The notes: generated by a model not told the origin, from the sequence alone. Shown: positions 35,250-45,099, counted from the stretch's first letter. The stretch is 64,000 bases of DNA from Aeromonas taiwanensis (GCF_000820165.1 NZ_CDDD01000008.1:1-64000), one strand, 5' to 3'. Translations and numbers: made by a program.

Positions 35250-35585
35250 TCAGTGAAATTGGGCCAGGTGGGTGAAGACCTGAGGCAGGGAATATTCCAG
35301 CTCGCTCAGCAGACGCCCGGCTTCTTGCGCGTCTTCCCGCCGACAGGCTGCTTCCAGGGCCATGACTTGTTGATAGCTGGGTTGGGCGCCATAGCTGCCA
35401 CAAGAAGATTTCATGCTGTGGGCAAGACGGGCCAGAGCGGACCAGTCCCGCTGATCATAGAGTGGCCTTAACTGGGCCAGCTGTTCCCCTACCTCTTCGA
35501 CAAACACCGAGATGACGACCGGCATCATCTCGTGACCGATGTCATCTGCCAGTTGCCGCAGCACTTTCTGATCCAGCCATTCCAT
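35250..35585 (-). CDS. Stand-alone Hpt phosphotransfer protein
   Basis: A 111-residue four-helix phosphotransferase. The Hpt signature LARLAHSMKSSCGSYGA places the phospho-His at 56. No kinase or receiver is attached. The ATG at 35585 has GGGAAGAG upstream; 23 extra codons above it are intergenic. A free Hpt 2.2 kb from a hybrid kinase of the NahK type is a plausible relay partner (Pseudomonas NahK uses HptB). Confidence 0.85.
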   Translation of the reverse strand: MEWLDQKVLRQLADDIGHEMMPVVISVFVEEVGEQLAQLRPLYDQRDWSALARLAHSMKSSCGSYGAQPSYQQVMALEAACRREDAQEAGRLLSELEYSLPQVFTHLAQFH

Positions 35586-35780
35586 CTTCTCTTCCCTATG
35601 ATGGTATTCAAACAGACCACAATATAGCCGATTGGTACAGCGGCTGTCATCCACCCTCCGGTGGCGTGCGGGTCGCCAAGGCGGCGTCGGAGTGTGAGCG
35701 GGTTCAAGTTATCGACATGTCCCCCATGGAGGGGAGAGATAAAGGTTGTCACAAAATTAACATTAAAGTAACAATGCAAC

Positions 35781-35879
35781 CCATGAGAATGATGCGGCTC
35801 AGCAACACCTCTCTCATCCCTTTTTGCCTGTATGGCTGCTGCGAAGAACCAGGGTAGGATTCTACCCTGGTATTTTTTT
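35781..35879 (+). ncRNA. Candidate ~100-nt small RNA between hpt and yafJ
   Basis: A plus-strand terminator (10-bp perfect stem ACCAGGGTAG/CTACCCTGGT, GATT loop, then A and T7) lies at 35848-35879 although no plus-strand gene precedes it. Upstream, TTGTCA (35746-35751), a 17-base spacer and TAACAA (35769-35774) could start an RNA near 35781. The internal sequence has the inverted pair ATGAGA/TCTCAT and a TTTTTGCC stretch. The terminal U-run overlaps the yafJ stop on the other strand. Confidence 0.45.
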
Positions 35880-36675
35880 ATTGCCGGGCGGGCAATCTGG
35901 CTGCGTTGCCATACTCCAGCTCGCCCAGACGGAACAGGCAGAACTCCCCGGGTACCATCTTCACCCAGCTTTCATTGCCTGTGAGCGGCCGGGTAGCGAT
36001 CAGGGTCACCACGTCGTTCGGGGTGGTTTCGCTCTGAAAGTCGATGACCACGTCCTCATCCAGCAGGCTCGCCTCGCCAAACGGCGCCCTGCGTGTCAGC
36101 CAGTAGAGGTTGTTGCTGCAATAGGTCATCACGAACTCCCCGTCCGACAGCAGCATGTTGAATACCCCGAGCCCGCGCAACTCGTCACACAGGGTCGCCA
36201 GATAGCGGAACATGGCGGGAAAATTTGCCGGACGCTTGGGGTATTTCTGCTCCAGCCTGTCGAGCAGCCAGCAGAAAGCGTGCTCGCTGTCTGTGTCCCC
36301 CACCGGACGATGCCGGCCGGTCGGCAGCTTCTTGTAACCGGTCAGCTGGCCGTTGTGGGCGAAGGTCCAGTAGCGCCCCCACAGCTCACGGGTGAAGGGG
36401 TGGGTGTTCTCGAGCGACACGCAGCCCCGGTTCGCCTGCCGGATGTGGCTGACCACGGCGCGGCTCTTGATGGGCAACGCCTGCACCAGCTTGGCGATGG
36501 GGGACTGGGCACTGGGTTCGGGATCCTTGAAGGTGCGAAACCCCTTCCCCTCGTAGAAGGTGATCCCCCAGCCATCCTTGTGAGGGCCCGTCTTGCCGCC
36601 CCGCAGCATCAGCCCTGTGAAGCTGAAGCAGATGTCGGTCGGCACATTGGCGCTCATGCCGAGCAGTTCGCACAT
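35878..36675 (-). CDS. yafJ: Class II glutamine amidotransferase YafJ
   Basis: A 265-residue Ntn-type glutaminase starting MCELLGMSANVPTDICFSF; Cys2 becomes the N-terminal nucleophile after Met removal. Other conserved pieces are GPHKDGWGITFYEG, VVSHIRQANRG, NTHPFTRELWGRYWTFAHNGQL and GDTDSEHAFCW. No synthetase domain is attached; the acceptor is unknown. Same neighbours as E. coli (gmhA, fadE). Confidence 0.94.
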   Translation of the reverse strand: MCELLGMSANVPTDICFSFTGLMLRGGKTGPHKDGWGITFYEGKGFRTFKDPEPSAQSPIAKLVQALPIKSRAVVSHIRQANRGCVSLENTHPFTRELWGRYWTFAHNGQLTGYKKLPTGRHRPVGDTDSEHAFCWLLDRLEQKYPKRPANFPAMFRYLATLCDELRGLGVFNMLLSDGEFVMTYCSNNLYWLTRRAPFGEASLLDEDVVIDFQSETTPNDVVTLIATRPLTGNESWVKMVPGEFCLFRLGELEYGNAARLPARQ

Positions 36676-36795
36676 ATCCCGTCAACCCCCTGAATTACAT
36701 GATTATCTCTGCTTTCATCAGATTTGTCGGCAGGCTGCGAGGCGTCCGGATCTGTCGTCCAGCCGGGCGCCTCTCCACCTTCGATGCCCGCCCGA

Positions 36796-37374
36796 TTACT
36801 TGGCCATCTCTTTTTCGACCAGCTGGATCAGGATGTGGATCACCTTGATGTGAACTTCCTGGATGCGATCGGCATAGCCGAAGTGCGGCACCCGGATTTC
36901 GACATCGGCCAGACCGGCCATCTTGCCGCCGTCCTTGCCGGTCAGGGCGATCACCTTCATGCCTTTGGCATGGGCCGCTTCGATGGCCTTGAGGATGTTG
37001 CCGGAATTGCCACTGGTGGAGATGCCGAGCAGCACGTCGCCACGACGGCCGACGGCCTCCACGTAGCGGGAGAAGACATAGTCGTAGCCAAAGTCGTTGG
37101 AAACGCAGGAGAGGTGGCTGGGATCGGAGATGGCAATGCCGGCATAGCCGGGACGGTTCTCGCGATAGCGGCCGGTCAGCTCCTCGGCGAAGTGCATGGC
37201 ATCGCAGTGGGAACCGCCGTTGCCACAGGAGAGTACCTTGCCTTCCTCTTTGAAGGAGGCGGCCAGCAGTTTGGCGGCGGCCTCGATGTTCTTCAGATTC
37301 TGCTCGTCGGCCAGAAACGCCTGGAGCACGCCGGCAGCTTCAGTCAATTCGTTGCGGATCAGTTCTTGGTACAT
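36796..37374 (-). CDS. gmhA: Sedoheptulose-7-phosphate isomerase
   Basis: A 192-residue SIS-domain enzyme, the first step of ADP-heptose synthesis for the LPS inner core. It is nearly colinear with E. coli Gmh[78 protein letters not shown]. The ATG at 37374 gives the same length and start as E. coli; a further ATG nine codons upstream has no better ribosome site. Confidence 0.97.
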   Translation of the reverse strand: MYQELIRNELTEAAGVLQAFLADEQNLKNIEAAAKLLAASFKEEGKVLSCGNGGSHCDAMHFAEELTGRYRENRPGYAGIAISDPSHLSCVSNDFGYDYVFSRYVEAVGRRGDVLLGISTSGNSGNILKAIEAAHAKGMKVIALTGKDGGKMAGLADVEIRVPHFGYADRIQEVHIKVIHILIQLVEKEMAK

Positions 37375-37557
37375 GGTCTTTGAGATCTCGTGGTCCAACA
37401 TAGGGTGGCCGCATTGTCGCACAAGCCGGCCCAGTCGTCGCCCCCCGCCCGCCAAGATGCGGCGGACCGTGCGTTATGCCGATCACAGAGCCAAGGTAAC
37501 AAGCTTGTAAACAGCTTGATAAGTTTGTGCGTATGAATTACAACAGGGACCACGACC

Positions 37558-37574
37558 AACAGGTCAGACCTCTG
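37558..37574 (+). promoter_or_regulatory. FadR-like operator upstream of fadE
   Basis: AACAGGTCAGACCTCTG contains the FadR core GGTCnGACC with a near-symmetric flank (consensus AGCTGGTCCGACMTGTT and its reverse). It lies 55 bp before the fadE ATG, where FadR repression relieved by long acyl-CoA is known in enterics. Confidence 0.7.
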
Positions 37575-37628
37575 GATCAGTTAGTCCACGATTCTCCAAC
37601 TTCGGCTACTCATTGCAAGGAGCGAAAA

Positions 37629-40085
37629 ATGACGACGACCCTCACTCTGCTCGGGGTGATCCTGGTGATCGGCGCCATGGCATACCGCCGGGCGTCCCTG
37701 TTCACCGCCACGCTTGCCACGGCCGCCGCCCTGGTCGCCGGCACCCTCTATGGCCACGTGCCCCTGCTGGTGTGGGTACTGTTCGCGGTGCTCGCCATCC
37801 CCCTCAACCTGGTGGAGTTTCGCCGCAACCAGCTGACCAGGCCGCTGTTCAAGATCTACAAGTCCATCATGCCGGAGATGTCCCGTACCGAGAAGGAAGC
37901 CATCGAAGCGGGCACCACCTGGTGGGAGGCCGACCTCTTTGCCGGCAACCCGGACTGGAAGAAGCTGCACGCCATTCCGGTCAGCACGCTGTCAGCCGAA
38001 GAGCAGGCCTTCATGGACGGGCCGGTAGAAGAGGTGTGCCGCATGGTCAACGACTGGGAGGTGACCCACGAGCGCGCCGATCTCTCCCCCGAGGTGTGGC
38101 AATACCTGAAGGACAACAAGTTCTTCGCCATGATCATCAAGAAGAAGTACGGCGGCCTGGAGTTCTCCGCCTACGCCCAGTCCTGCGTGCTGCAAAAGCT
38201 GTGTGGCGCCAGCGCCGTGCTCGCCTCCACCGTCGGCGTGCCCAACTCCCTCGGCCCGGGTGAGCTGCTGCAACACTACGGCACCGAGGAACAGAAAGAC
38301 CACTATCTGCCCCGCCTGGCCGTCGGCAAGGAGATCCCCTGTTTCGCCCTGACCAGCCCGGAAGCGGGATCGGATGCGGGCTCCATCCCCGACTTCGGCA
38401 TCGTTTGCAAGGGAGAGTGGGAAGGGGAAGAGGTGCTCGGCATGCGCCTGACCTGGAACAAGCGCTATATCACGCTTGCCCCCATCGCCACCGTCCTGGG
38501 GCTGGCCTTCAAGTTGCGCGACCCGGATCACCTGCTGGGTGACGAAGAGGAGCTCGGCATCACCTGCGCCCTGATCCCCACCGACATCGACGGGGTCGAG
38601 ATCGGTCGTCGTCACTTCCCCCTCAACGTGCCGTTCCAGAACGGTCCGACCCGTGGCAACGAGGTGTTCGTGCCGCTCGACTTCATCATCGGCGGCCCGG
38701 CCATGGCTGGCCAGGGCTGGCGCATGCTGGTGGAGTGTCTCTCCGTCGGTCGCGGCATCACCCTGCCCTCCAACAGCACCGGCGGCGTCAAGATGCTGGC
38801 CCTGGCCACCGGCGCCTACAGCCGCATCCGTCGCCAGTTCAAACTGCCCATCGGCAAGATGGAAGGGATTGAAGAGCCGCTGGCCCGCCTCGGCGGCAAC
38901 GCCTACATCATGGGCGCCGCCGCCAAGCTGACGGTGACCGGCATCGATCTCGGCGAGAAACCCTCTGTCATCTCCGCCATCGTCAAGTACCACCTCACCG
39001 ACCGTGCCCAGAAGTGCATCATCGACGCCATGGACATCCACGGCGGCAAGGCCATCTGCATGGGCCCGAACAACTACCTGGCCCGCGGCTATCAGGGCGC
39101 CCCCATCGCGGTCACCGTCGAGGGAGCCAACATCCTGACCCGCAGCATGATCATCTACGGTCAGGGGGCCATCCGCTGCCACCCCTACGTGCTGCCCGAG
39201 ATGCTGGCCGCCAGCCATCCGGACAAGGAGCAGGCCCTCAAGGACTTCGACAAGGCGGTGTTCAGCCACGTGGGCTTTGCCATCAGCAACCTGGTGCGCA
39301 GCTTCTGGCTGGGCCTCACCGGCGCCCGCTTCGCCGCAGCGCCGTACAAGGATCAGACCAAGGGCTACTATCAGCAGCTCTCCCGCCTCTCCGCCAACCT
39401 GGCGTTCCTGTCGGACATGGCGATGGGTACCCTGGGCGGCGAGCTCAAGCGCAAGGAGCGGGTTTCCGCTCGCCTCGGTGACGTGCTGAGCCAGCTCTAT
39501 CTGGCCTCCAGCGCCCTCAAGCGCTATCAGGACGAGGGCCGCCAGCAGGCAGACCTGCCGCTCTTGCACTGGGCACTGCAAGACGCCCTGTTCAAGGCAC
39601 AGGAAGCCATCGACGAGCTGCTGCGCAACTTCCCGAACCGCTGGATCGGGCTGGCGCTGCGCGCCATCGTGCTGCCGCTGGGTCGCGACCTGAAGCGTCC
39701 CTCCGACAGGCTCGACAGCCAGGTGGCCCGCCTGCTACAGACGCCGAGTGCGACCCGCAGCCGTCTGGCCGAAGGCCAGTACCTCACCCGCGAGGAGGGC
39801 AACCCCTTCGGGCTGCTGGAGCAGGCCCTCGACGACGTGCTAACCGCCGAGCCGCTGTTTGACAAGGTGTGCAAGGCCGAAGGCACCAGACGTCCCTTCA
39901 CCCAGCTCGACAAGGTGGCGGAGGCCGGTCTGACTCTCGGCGTCATCAACCAGACCGAAGCTGAGCTGTTGCGCCGCGCCGAGGCAAGTCGCCTGCGCAC
40001 CATCAACGTCGATGACTTCGACCCTGTCGATCTGGTGGCAAACAAGGCGCTGTTTGAAGCCTCAGCCTACCACCGTGCAGCCTGA
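37629..40085 (+). CDS. fadE: Acyl-CoA dehydrogenase FadE
   Basis: An 818-residue flavoenzyme of fatty-acid beta-oxidation (E. coli FadE is 814). Two N-terminal membrane helices (about 1-60) precede the dehydrogenase core: [57 protein letters not shown] and [16 protein letters not shown]. The C-terminal ~300 residues are the FadE-specific extension. The ATG at 37629 has AAGGAGCG upstream; an in-frame ATG at 37527 lies upstream of the FadR-like site and is rejected. Confidence 0.97.
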   Translation: MTTTLTLLGVILVIGAMAYRRASLFTATLATAAALVAGTLYGHVPLLVWVLFAVLAIPLNLVEFRRNQLTRPLFKIYKSIMPEMSRTEKEAIEAGTTWWEADLFAGNPDWKKLHAIPVSTLSAEEQAFMDGPVEEVCRMVNDWEVTHERADLSPEVWQYLKDNKFFAMIIKKKYGGLEFSAYAQSCVLQKLCGASAVLASTVGVPNSLGPGELLQHYGTEEQKDHYLPRLAVGKEIPCFALTSPEAGSDAGSIPDFGIVCKGEWEGEEVLGMRLTWNKRYITLAPIATVLGLAFKLRDPDHLLGDEEELGITCALIPTDIDGVEIGRRHFPLNVPFQNGPTRGNEVFVPLDFIIGGPAMAGQGWRMLVECLSVGRGITLPSNSTGGVKMLALATGAYSRIRRQFKLPIGKMEGIEEPLARLGGNAYIMGAAAKLTVTGIDLGEKPSVISAIVKYHLTDRAQKCIIDAMDIHGGKAICMGPNNYLARGYQGAPIAVTVEGANILTRSMIIYGQGAIRCHPYVLPEMLAASHPDKEQALKDFDKAVFSHVGFAISNLVRSFWLGLTGARFAAAPYKDQTKGYYQQLSRLSANLAFLSDMAMGTLGGELKRKERVSARLGDVLSQLYLASSALKRYQDEGRQQADLPLLHWALQDALFKAQEAIDELLRNFPNRWIGLALRAIVLPLGRDLKRPSDRLDSQVARLLQTPSATRSRLAEGQYLTREEGNPFGLLEQALDDVLTAEPLFDKVCKAEGTRRPFTQLDKVAEAGLTLGVINQTEAELLRRAEASRLRTINVDDFDPVDLVANKALFEASAYHRAA

Positions 40086-40098
40086 TCCAGACCCTGTC

Positions 40099-40125
40099 AA
40101 AACGCCTCCCTCGTGGAGGCGTTTT
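40099..40125 (+). terminator. fadE terminator
   Basis: An 11-bp perfect stem AAAACGCCTCC/GGAGGCGTTTT with loop CTCGT, ending in TTTTT, 13 bp after the fadE stop. Confidence 0.9.
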
Positions 40126-40257
40126 TCATGAAGAGATCGACCTGCGGCCTTTCGGGGGGCGGGAGAAAACGACTGGATCATATTTTGAATACCAATCCAT
40201 TTCCTATATTGAATGAAGCGGTTAAGGTAAACACAGTATCACTCACAGGATTGCGTA

Positions 40258-41775
40258 ATGGATGATCAAATCCTGATTATCGACGATGAAGATCTTCCCC
40301 CGTCAGCGCTGCAGACCGCAGGCTGGAAGGTGATGATAGTGGACGATGAGCCCGAAGTGCACCGCATCACCAAGATCACCCTGAGCAAGTTCGAGTTCGA
40401 CGGCAAACCCATAGATTTCCTGCACGCCTATTCCGCCGCCGAAGCCAAGGCGCTGCTCGCCATCACCCCGGATGTCGCACTGCTGCTTCTCGACGTCGTC
40501 ATGGAGGCCGATCACGCCGGCCTCGAGGTTGTTAAATTCGTGCGCGACGAGCTGCAAAACAAGATGGTGCGCATCGTGTTGCGTACCGGTCAGCCCGGCC
40601 AGGCCCCGGAAGATGACGTCGTCACCAACTACGACATCAACGACTACAAGGACAAGACCGAACTCACCTCCCAGAAGCTGCGCACCCTGCTGCGCGCCAG
40701 CCTGCGCTCCTATCGCGACATCCGCACCCTGGAGAGCAATCGCCAGGGGCTGGAGAAAGTCATCGAAGCCTCCAGAGGGATCTTCGAGCAGCGCGCCCTG
40801 CGCCAGTTTGTCGAGGGGGCCCAGACCCAGCTCAGCGCCCTGCTGAACCTGGAGGGGTCCCAGATCTACGATGTGAAGCATCTGGCCTACGAGGTCCGGG
40901 ACCAGGTGCTGGAGCCCCTGCTCAGCGACGGCCCTGCACTGCGGCTCACCGAGGCCCCGGCCATCCTGCGCAGCGCCATGGCCAGGGGAGGCAACGTCTA
41001 CGATGGCAACCAGATGGTGCTCTACTGCAAGAATGCCCGCCATCACCTGCTGTTCCACATCGAGACCACTCGCCCCCTCAGCCAGATGGATACCGGCCTG
41101 CTGAGCCTGTTTACCGAAAACATCATAGTGGCGCTGGAGAACATCCGGCTCAACGAGGTGATCGGCGACAACCAGCGGGAGATCATCTACCGCATCGGCG
41201 AGCTGGTGGAGAGCCGCTCCAAGGAGTCCGGCCTGCACGTCAAGCGGGTGGCACTCTACACCGAGCTGTTCTGCCAGTTGCTCGGTATGAACGAAGACAG
41301 GTGCGAGCTCATCAAGCGCGCCTCCCCCCTGCATGACATCGGCAAGGTGGGGATCCCGGACGCCATCTTGCACAAGCCGGGCAAGCTCACCCCCGAGGAG
41401 TGGGAGATCATGAAGACCCACGCCCAACTCGGACACGACATGCTCTCCGGCAGCGATCTGGCGCTATTCCAGATAGGCGCCACCATCGCCGGCAATCATC
41501 ACGAGAAGTGGAACGGCACCGGCTACCCTCGCGGACTCAAGGGGGATGCCATCCCTCTGGAGGGGCGCATCGTCGCCCTGGCGGACGTGTTCGATGCCCT
41601 GGGCTCGGATCGCTGCTACAAGCGGGCCTGGCCCCTTGAAGAGGTACTGTCGCTGATCAGGGAAGAGCGGGCGCAGCACTTCGATCCCCAGCTGGTGGAT
41701 CTGATGCTGGCCAATCTGGAGAAGTTTCTCGACATCCGCGAACAGTACAAGGACATCTACATCGGCGCCCACTGA
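40258..41775 (+). CDS. Response regulator with DUF3369 and HD-GYP domain (c-di-GMP phosphodiesterase)
   Basis: A 505-residue protein: receiver domain about 20-150 (VMIVDDEPEVH, phospho-Asp79 in LLLLDVVME), a DUF3369 middle domain (about 170-300) and an HD-GYP domain (about 310-500). The catalytic HDIGKVGIPD, the downstream metal His residues in GNHHEKWNGTGYPRGLKGD and DVFDALGSDRCYK are intact, so hydrolysis of c-di-GMP is expected. A short 22-residue N-terminal leader (LIIDDEDLP) mimics a receiver start. No cognate kinase is adjacent. Confidence 0.94.
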   Translation: MDDQILIIDDEDLPPSALQTAGWKVMIVDDEPEVHRITKITLSKFEFDGKPIDFLHAYSAAEAKALLAITPDVALLLLDVVMEADHAGLEVVKFVRDELQNKMVRIVLRTGQPGQAPEDDVVTNYDINDYKDKTELTSQKLRTLLRASLRSYRDIRTLESNRQGLEKVIEASRGIFEQRALRQFVEGAQTQLSALLNLEGSQIYDVKHLAYEVRDQVLEPLLSDGPALRLTEAPAILRSAMARGGNVYDGNQMVLYCKNARHHLLFHIETTRPLSQMDTGLLSLFTENIIVALENIRLNEVIGDNQREIIYRIGELVESRSKESGLHVKRVALYTELFCQLLGMNEDRCELIKRASPLHDIGKVGIPDAILHKPGKLTPEEWEIMKTHAQLGHDMLSGSDLALFQIGATIAGNHHEKWNGTGYPRGLKGDAIPLEGRIVALADVFDALGSDRCYKRAWPLEEVLSLIREERAQHFDPQLVDLMLANLEKFLDIREQYKDIYIGAH

Positions 41776-41796
41776 GCCATCCTGCGAGCCACAGCA

Positions 41797-41823
41797 AGAA
41801 GCCGCCTCATGGGCGGCTTCTTC
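41797..41823. terminator. Terminator between the HD-GYP gene and the TIGR03503-type gene
   Basis: The stem GAAGCCGCC/GGCGGCTTC (extended by AA/TT) with a short TCATG loop lies 22 bp after the HD-GYP stop and 20 bp before the end of the convergent gene. Confidence 0.8.
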
Positions 41824-41842
41824 ATATGCGGATGAAGGCGGG

Positions 41843-43108
41843 CTATTGCTCCGGCAGATTGAGATCCAGCTTGGGGGCCGGGGCGGGCTCGCTCTGCTGC
41901 GCCTTCTGTGCCGCCATCGCCTTGTGCAACGTGCGGCGCTTCTGCAGCAGGATGAAACCCACGGCGCCCAGCAGGAGCAGCACCACGCCTCCCCCGCCCA
42001 GTGCCCAGGGCAGCCAGACCGGGCTCTCACGCTCCTCAAACTTGGCCTTGGCCGGCTTGGCCGCCGAGGTGGCTGGCGCTGCGGAGGGAACCGGCGCCGG
42101 TGGCGGCGCTATGGTGAACGACTTGGCAGGCAGTTGCAGCCGCACTTCCCGGCCGAGCCGGGTCGTGCCGAACAGGGTGGCCTCCACCTGGTACTGGCCC
42201 GCCGCCTCGAGGGCGGAGAGATCGACGCCGAAGCGAAGCTCCTTCGCCACCTCGCTGAAGTCCAGGCTGTGACCGGTGCCGTCGCTGGCCTTGCCCTGGA
42301 TCACCACGGAAGCCGGATCCAGCTCCTCCCCATCGATGACCAGGGAGAGCTTGGCCCCCGCCTCTCCCGAGGGAGCGACAAGGGTGTAGCTCACCGGCCA
42401 GGGGTAGAGCAGTACCTGCTGCGACTCGGCGCGAGAGAACACTTCGTTGCCGGTACTGTAGAGGGCGCGATACTTGCCTGCCGGCACGTCCAGCACCGCC
42501 TCGGCGGTCAGCACCCCATCCCCTGGCACCTCGTCCAGCCCCTTGCCATCGTCCAGATAATGGCCGAGCGTCTCCTCGAAGATGGGCTCTCCGCTCTGGG
42601 CCTCATCATTGAACTGCTGCAGCCTCACCGTCATGCCCAGATCGGTGAGGTAGTACCCCGCTCCCGGCGCCGCCCCGTCGATCAGCAGGCGGGATTGCAA
42701 CTTGACCCGCTCCCCCTGGTAGAGACGAGCCGGCAGCGGTTCGCTCACGACCCGGATATCGGAGAGCAGACGCACCCGGTTGTCGGGATCGACCTCGCCG
42801 ATGGCCTGCCAGGGGCCCGGCATGGGATCGCGCACCGTGATGAGATCCTGATCCTGCAGCGCCTGCCAGCCCACCTCCGGCGGCTTGACCTTGCCGACAT
42901 AGAGCTTGCTGCCGTCCGGTCGCACCAGGATCACCGAGGGGGTCCCCGGCTTGCGTTTGATGATGAAGGTGACCTCCTTCACGCCGTAATCGATGCGAAA
43001 GCGGTTGTCGAGCAGGGGAATATCGGAAGGACCGAACACCTCGTTGGCCGAGGCAGAGAGCGAGGCCAGCAGCAACAGGCTGCCCCAGAGCGAACTCATT
43101 GCCGCCAC
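41843..43108 (-). CDS. TIGR03503-type membrane-anchored periplasmic protein
   Basis: A 421-residue protein: signal peptide (residues ~1-22), a long beta-rich periplasmic part (DIPLLDNRFRIDYGVKEVTFIIKRKPGTPSVILVRPDG, WQAIGEVDPDNRVRLLSDI), a proline/alanine linker (PPPAPVPSAAPATSAAKPAK), one TM helix near 370-390 and a short cytoplasmic tail. This matches my memory of the TIGR03503 family of Aeromonas, Vibrio and Shewanella, of unknown function. The GTG start at 43108 has AGGAGG nine bases upstream; an ATG at 43099 overlaps the dnaQ stop as ATGA and is an alternative. Confidence 0.75.
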   Translation of the reverse strand: MAAMSSLWGSLLLLASLSASANEVFGPSDIPLLDNRFRIDYGVKEVTFIIKRKPGTPSVILVRPDGSKLYVGKVKPPEVGWQALQDQDLITVRDPMPGPWQAIGEVDPDNRVRLLSDIRVVSEPLPARLYQGERVKLQSRLLIDGAAPGAGYYLTDLGMTVRLQQFNDEAQSGEPIFEETLGHYLDDGKGLDEVPGDGVLTAEAVLDVPAGKYRALYSTGNEVFSRAESQQVLLYPWPVSYTLVAPSGEAGAKLSLVIDGEELDPASVVIQGKASDGTGHSLDFSEVAKELRFGVDLSALEAAGQYQVEATLFGTTRLGREVRLQLPAKSFTIAPPPAPVPSAAPATSAAKPAKAKFEERESPVWLPWALGGGGVVLLLLGAVGFILLQKRRTLHKAMAAQKAQQSEPAPAPKLDLNLPEQ

Positions 43109-43830
43109 AGGCAGGCACCTCCTTTCTTCTGCACCAGATCCAGCCTGGCCTCATGGGCGGCCACCACCTCCTTGCTGGCGCGCACCACCCTGAGAGGAGC
43201 CCGGTTGCTCTCCAGGCGGCGAATGCCGGTGTCCTGGTTGCTGTCGCTCTCGCTGCTCTCGCTGGCCAGGTTGAGCTTGGTCTGGCCACCCGTCATCAGC
43301 AGGTAGACGTCTGCCAGGATCTCCGCATCGAGCAAGGCCCCGTGCAGGGTACGGTGGGAGTTGTCGATGCCGTAGCGATCGCACAGCACATCCAGGTTGT
43401 TGCGCTTGCCCGGGAAGAGATCCCGCGCCATCGCCAGGGTATCCGTGATGCCGCAGATGTCGGCGGTCTTGAAGTCGAGGCCGAGCTTGCTGAACTCGTA
43501 GTCCATGAAGCTCACGTCAAAGGGCGCGTTGTGGGCGATGAGCTCGGCGCCACGGATAAACTCGATGAAGTCGTCCGCTATCTGGTTGAAGGAGGGCTTG
43601 TCCGCCAGGAAGGCATCCGTGATGCCATGCACCGCGATGGCTTCAGGGTCCACCAGCCGGTCCGGCTTGATATAGACGTGGAAATGGTTGCCGGTCAGTT
43701 TGCGGTTGATCACCTCCACACAGCCGATCTCGATGATGCGGTGCCCGAGGTAGACGGGACCGCCCGCGGTATTCATGCCGGTGGTTTCGGTATCCAGAAT
43801 GATCTGGCGGTTCAGTTGGGGTGTGCTCAT
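43096..43830 (-). CDS. dnaQ: DNA polymerase III epsilon subunit (3'-5' proofreading exonuclease)
   Basis: A 244-residue exonuclease. Exo I is ILDTETTGMN, Exo II is LIAHNAPFDVSFMDYE, Exo III has the His/Asp of NSHRTLHGALLDAEILADVYL. The C-terminal tail after ~185 is the flexible polymerase-binding part. ATG at 43830 starts MSTPQLNRQI like E. coli; 43842 is an alternative. Divergent from rnhA with 75 bp between, the same arrangement as in E. coli. Confidence 0.97.
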   Translation of the reverse strand: MSTPQLNRQIILDTETTGMNTAGGPVYLGHRIIEIGCVEVINRKLTGNHFHVYIKPDRLVDPEAIAVHGITDAFLADKPSFNQIADDFIEFIRGAELIAHNAPFDVSFMDYEFSKLGLDFKTADICGITDTLAMARDLFPGKRNNLDVLCDRYGIDNSHRTLHGALLDAEILADVYLLMTGGQTKLNLASESSESDSNQDTGIRRLESNRAPLRVVRASKEVVAAHEARLDLVQKKGGACLWRQ

Positions 43831-43905
43831 GATCAAATCCATGTCAAACTTCGGTTTTACTCGCTAGTTTACCCCAAGCCTTCGGCTAAAACAGATTGAT
43901 TGCTC

Positions 43906-44370
43906 ATGTTAAAACAGATTGATTTATTTACGGATGGCTCCTGCCTCGGCAACCCGGGCCCCGGCGGTTATGGCGCCGTCATGGTCTATGGCAAGCATCG
44001 CAAGGAGATCTCGGCCGGTTTCAGACTGACCACCAACAACCGGATGGAGCTGATGGCGGCCATCATGGGACTGCGCACCCTGAACGAATCCTGCCAGGTA
44101 CGGCTCACCACCGACAGCCAGTATGTGCGCCAGGGCATCACCCAGTGGATCATCGGCTGGAAGAAAAAGGGATGGATGACCGCCAACCGCCAGCCGGTCA
44201 AGAACGTCGATCTCTGGCAGGCCCTAGATGCGGAGGTGGCACGCCACCAGATCGAGTGGCTCTGGGTCAAGGGTCACTCCGGTCACCCGGAGAACGAACG
44301 CTGCGACGAGCTGGCCCGGGACGCCGCCAGCGGCAAGCAGCTTGCCGAAGACGAAGGCTACCAGCCCTGA
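43906..44370 (+). CDS. rnhA: Ribonuclease HI
   Basis: A 154-residue RNase H that removes RNA from RNA-DNA hybrids. Catalytic Asp/Glu/Asp/Asp are in [32 protein letters not shown] and the late [11 protein letters not shown]. The ATG at 43906 begins [12 protein letters not shown] like E. coli (MLKQVEIFTDGS); a TTG two codons upstream is ignored. It converges on yafS with a six-base gap. Confidence 0.98.
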   Translation: MLKQIDLFTDGSCLGNPGPGGYGAVMVYGKHRKEISAGFRLTTNNRMELMAAIMGLRTLNESCQVRLTTDSQYVRQGITQWIIGWKKKGWMTANRQPVKNVDLWQALDAEVARHQIEWLWVKGHSGHPENERCDELARDAASGKQLAEDEGYQP

Positions 44371-44376
44371 GGGCCG

Positions 44377-45099
44377 CTAGCCGCCCTGGCGCGCCATCCC
44401 AGGCGCGGCCATCGACTCCGGCAGCCGCCAGCGGCGGCGCACCGGGGTGACAGGAAAACGCCGCTTGCGGGCGGCAATCACATAGACGGATGCCAGGGAT
44501 CGGCAATAGTCCCGTCCCAGACTCTCCCGCCACCAGCCGATCCGGCTCTGCCTGCCCATGAAGGAGAAGCCGAATCGCTCGTCGAACATCACCTCGCACC
44601 CGAGCAGCTGCAGCCAGTCCGTCACCCGGGCGGGCGTGAACATGCGGGCGGACCAGGGCAGATGTCGTCGCATGAAAGGCAGATAGTGGCCCAGACCGAC
44701 CAGGCTGACAGGATTGTAGCCGCTGACGATGAGCCAGCCATCGTCGGTCAGCACCCGCTCCGCCTCGCGCAGCACCTGATGGGGATCCGGCGAGAAATCG
44801 AGACAATGGGCGAGCAGGCAGGCATCCACGCTGCCGGAGCGGACAGGCAAGGCCAGGGGATCCCCCACCAGGTCCAGCAGTCGCCCACCGGGAGCGACCC
44901 CGATTTGATGGCGAATGGTTGAGCAGCCGCAGGAGAGTTCGGCGCTCAGGGCGCCGATTTTCAGCAGATGATAACCAAACAGATGGGGGCACCAGCTGTC
45001 GAGCCGCTCCTGCAACTCGGCGGCCACCCAGTCCCCCATGGGCAGTGCCGACCAGCTGGTCGGGATCGCGATCTGTTGTTCGGTACGTGCCAGCTGCAT
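44377..45099 (-). CDS. yafS: YafS-like class I SAM-dependent methyltransferase
   Basis: A 240-residue methyltransferase fold: LPVRSGSVDACLLAHCLDFSPDPHQVLREAERVL, DDGWLIVSGYNPVSLVGL and RMFTPARVTDWLQLLGCEV match E. coli YafS almost block for block. The ATG at 45099 aligns with the E. coli start; 17 more codons in frame run into the shared promoter. Substrate is unknown. It is divergent from gloB, as in E. coli. Confidence 0.9.
   Translation of the reverse strand: MQLARTEQQIAIPTSWSALPMGDWVAAELQERLDSWCPHLFGYHLLKIGALSAELSCGCSTIRHQIGVAPGGRLLDLVGDPLALPVRSGSVDACLLAHCLDFSPDPHQVLREAERVLTDDGWLIVSGYNPVSLVGLGHYLPFMRRHLPWSARMFTPARVTDWLQLLGCEVMFDERFGFSFMGRQSRIGWWRESLGRDYCRSLASVYVIAARKRRFPVTPVRRRWRLPESMAAPGMARQGG

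Noticed and set aside
35666-35857. A 63-codon plus-strand ORF between hpt and yafJ
   Set aside because: Cys/Met-rich without a ribosome site; it spans the predicted promoter of the small-RNA candidate. An RNA gene explains the terminator better.
37527-37628. A longer FadE starting at 37527
   Set aside because: The extension covers the FadR-like site and promoter; AAGGAGCG precedes the ATG at 37629.
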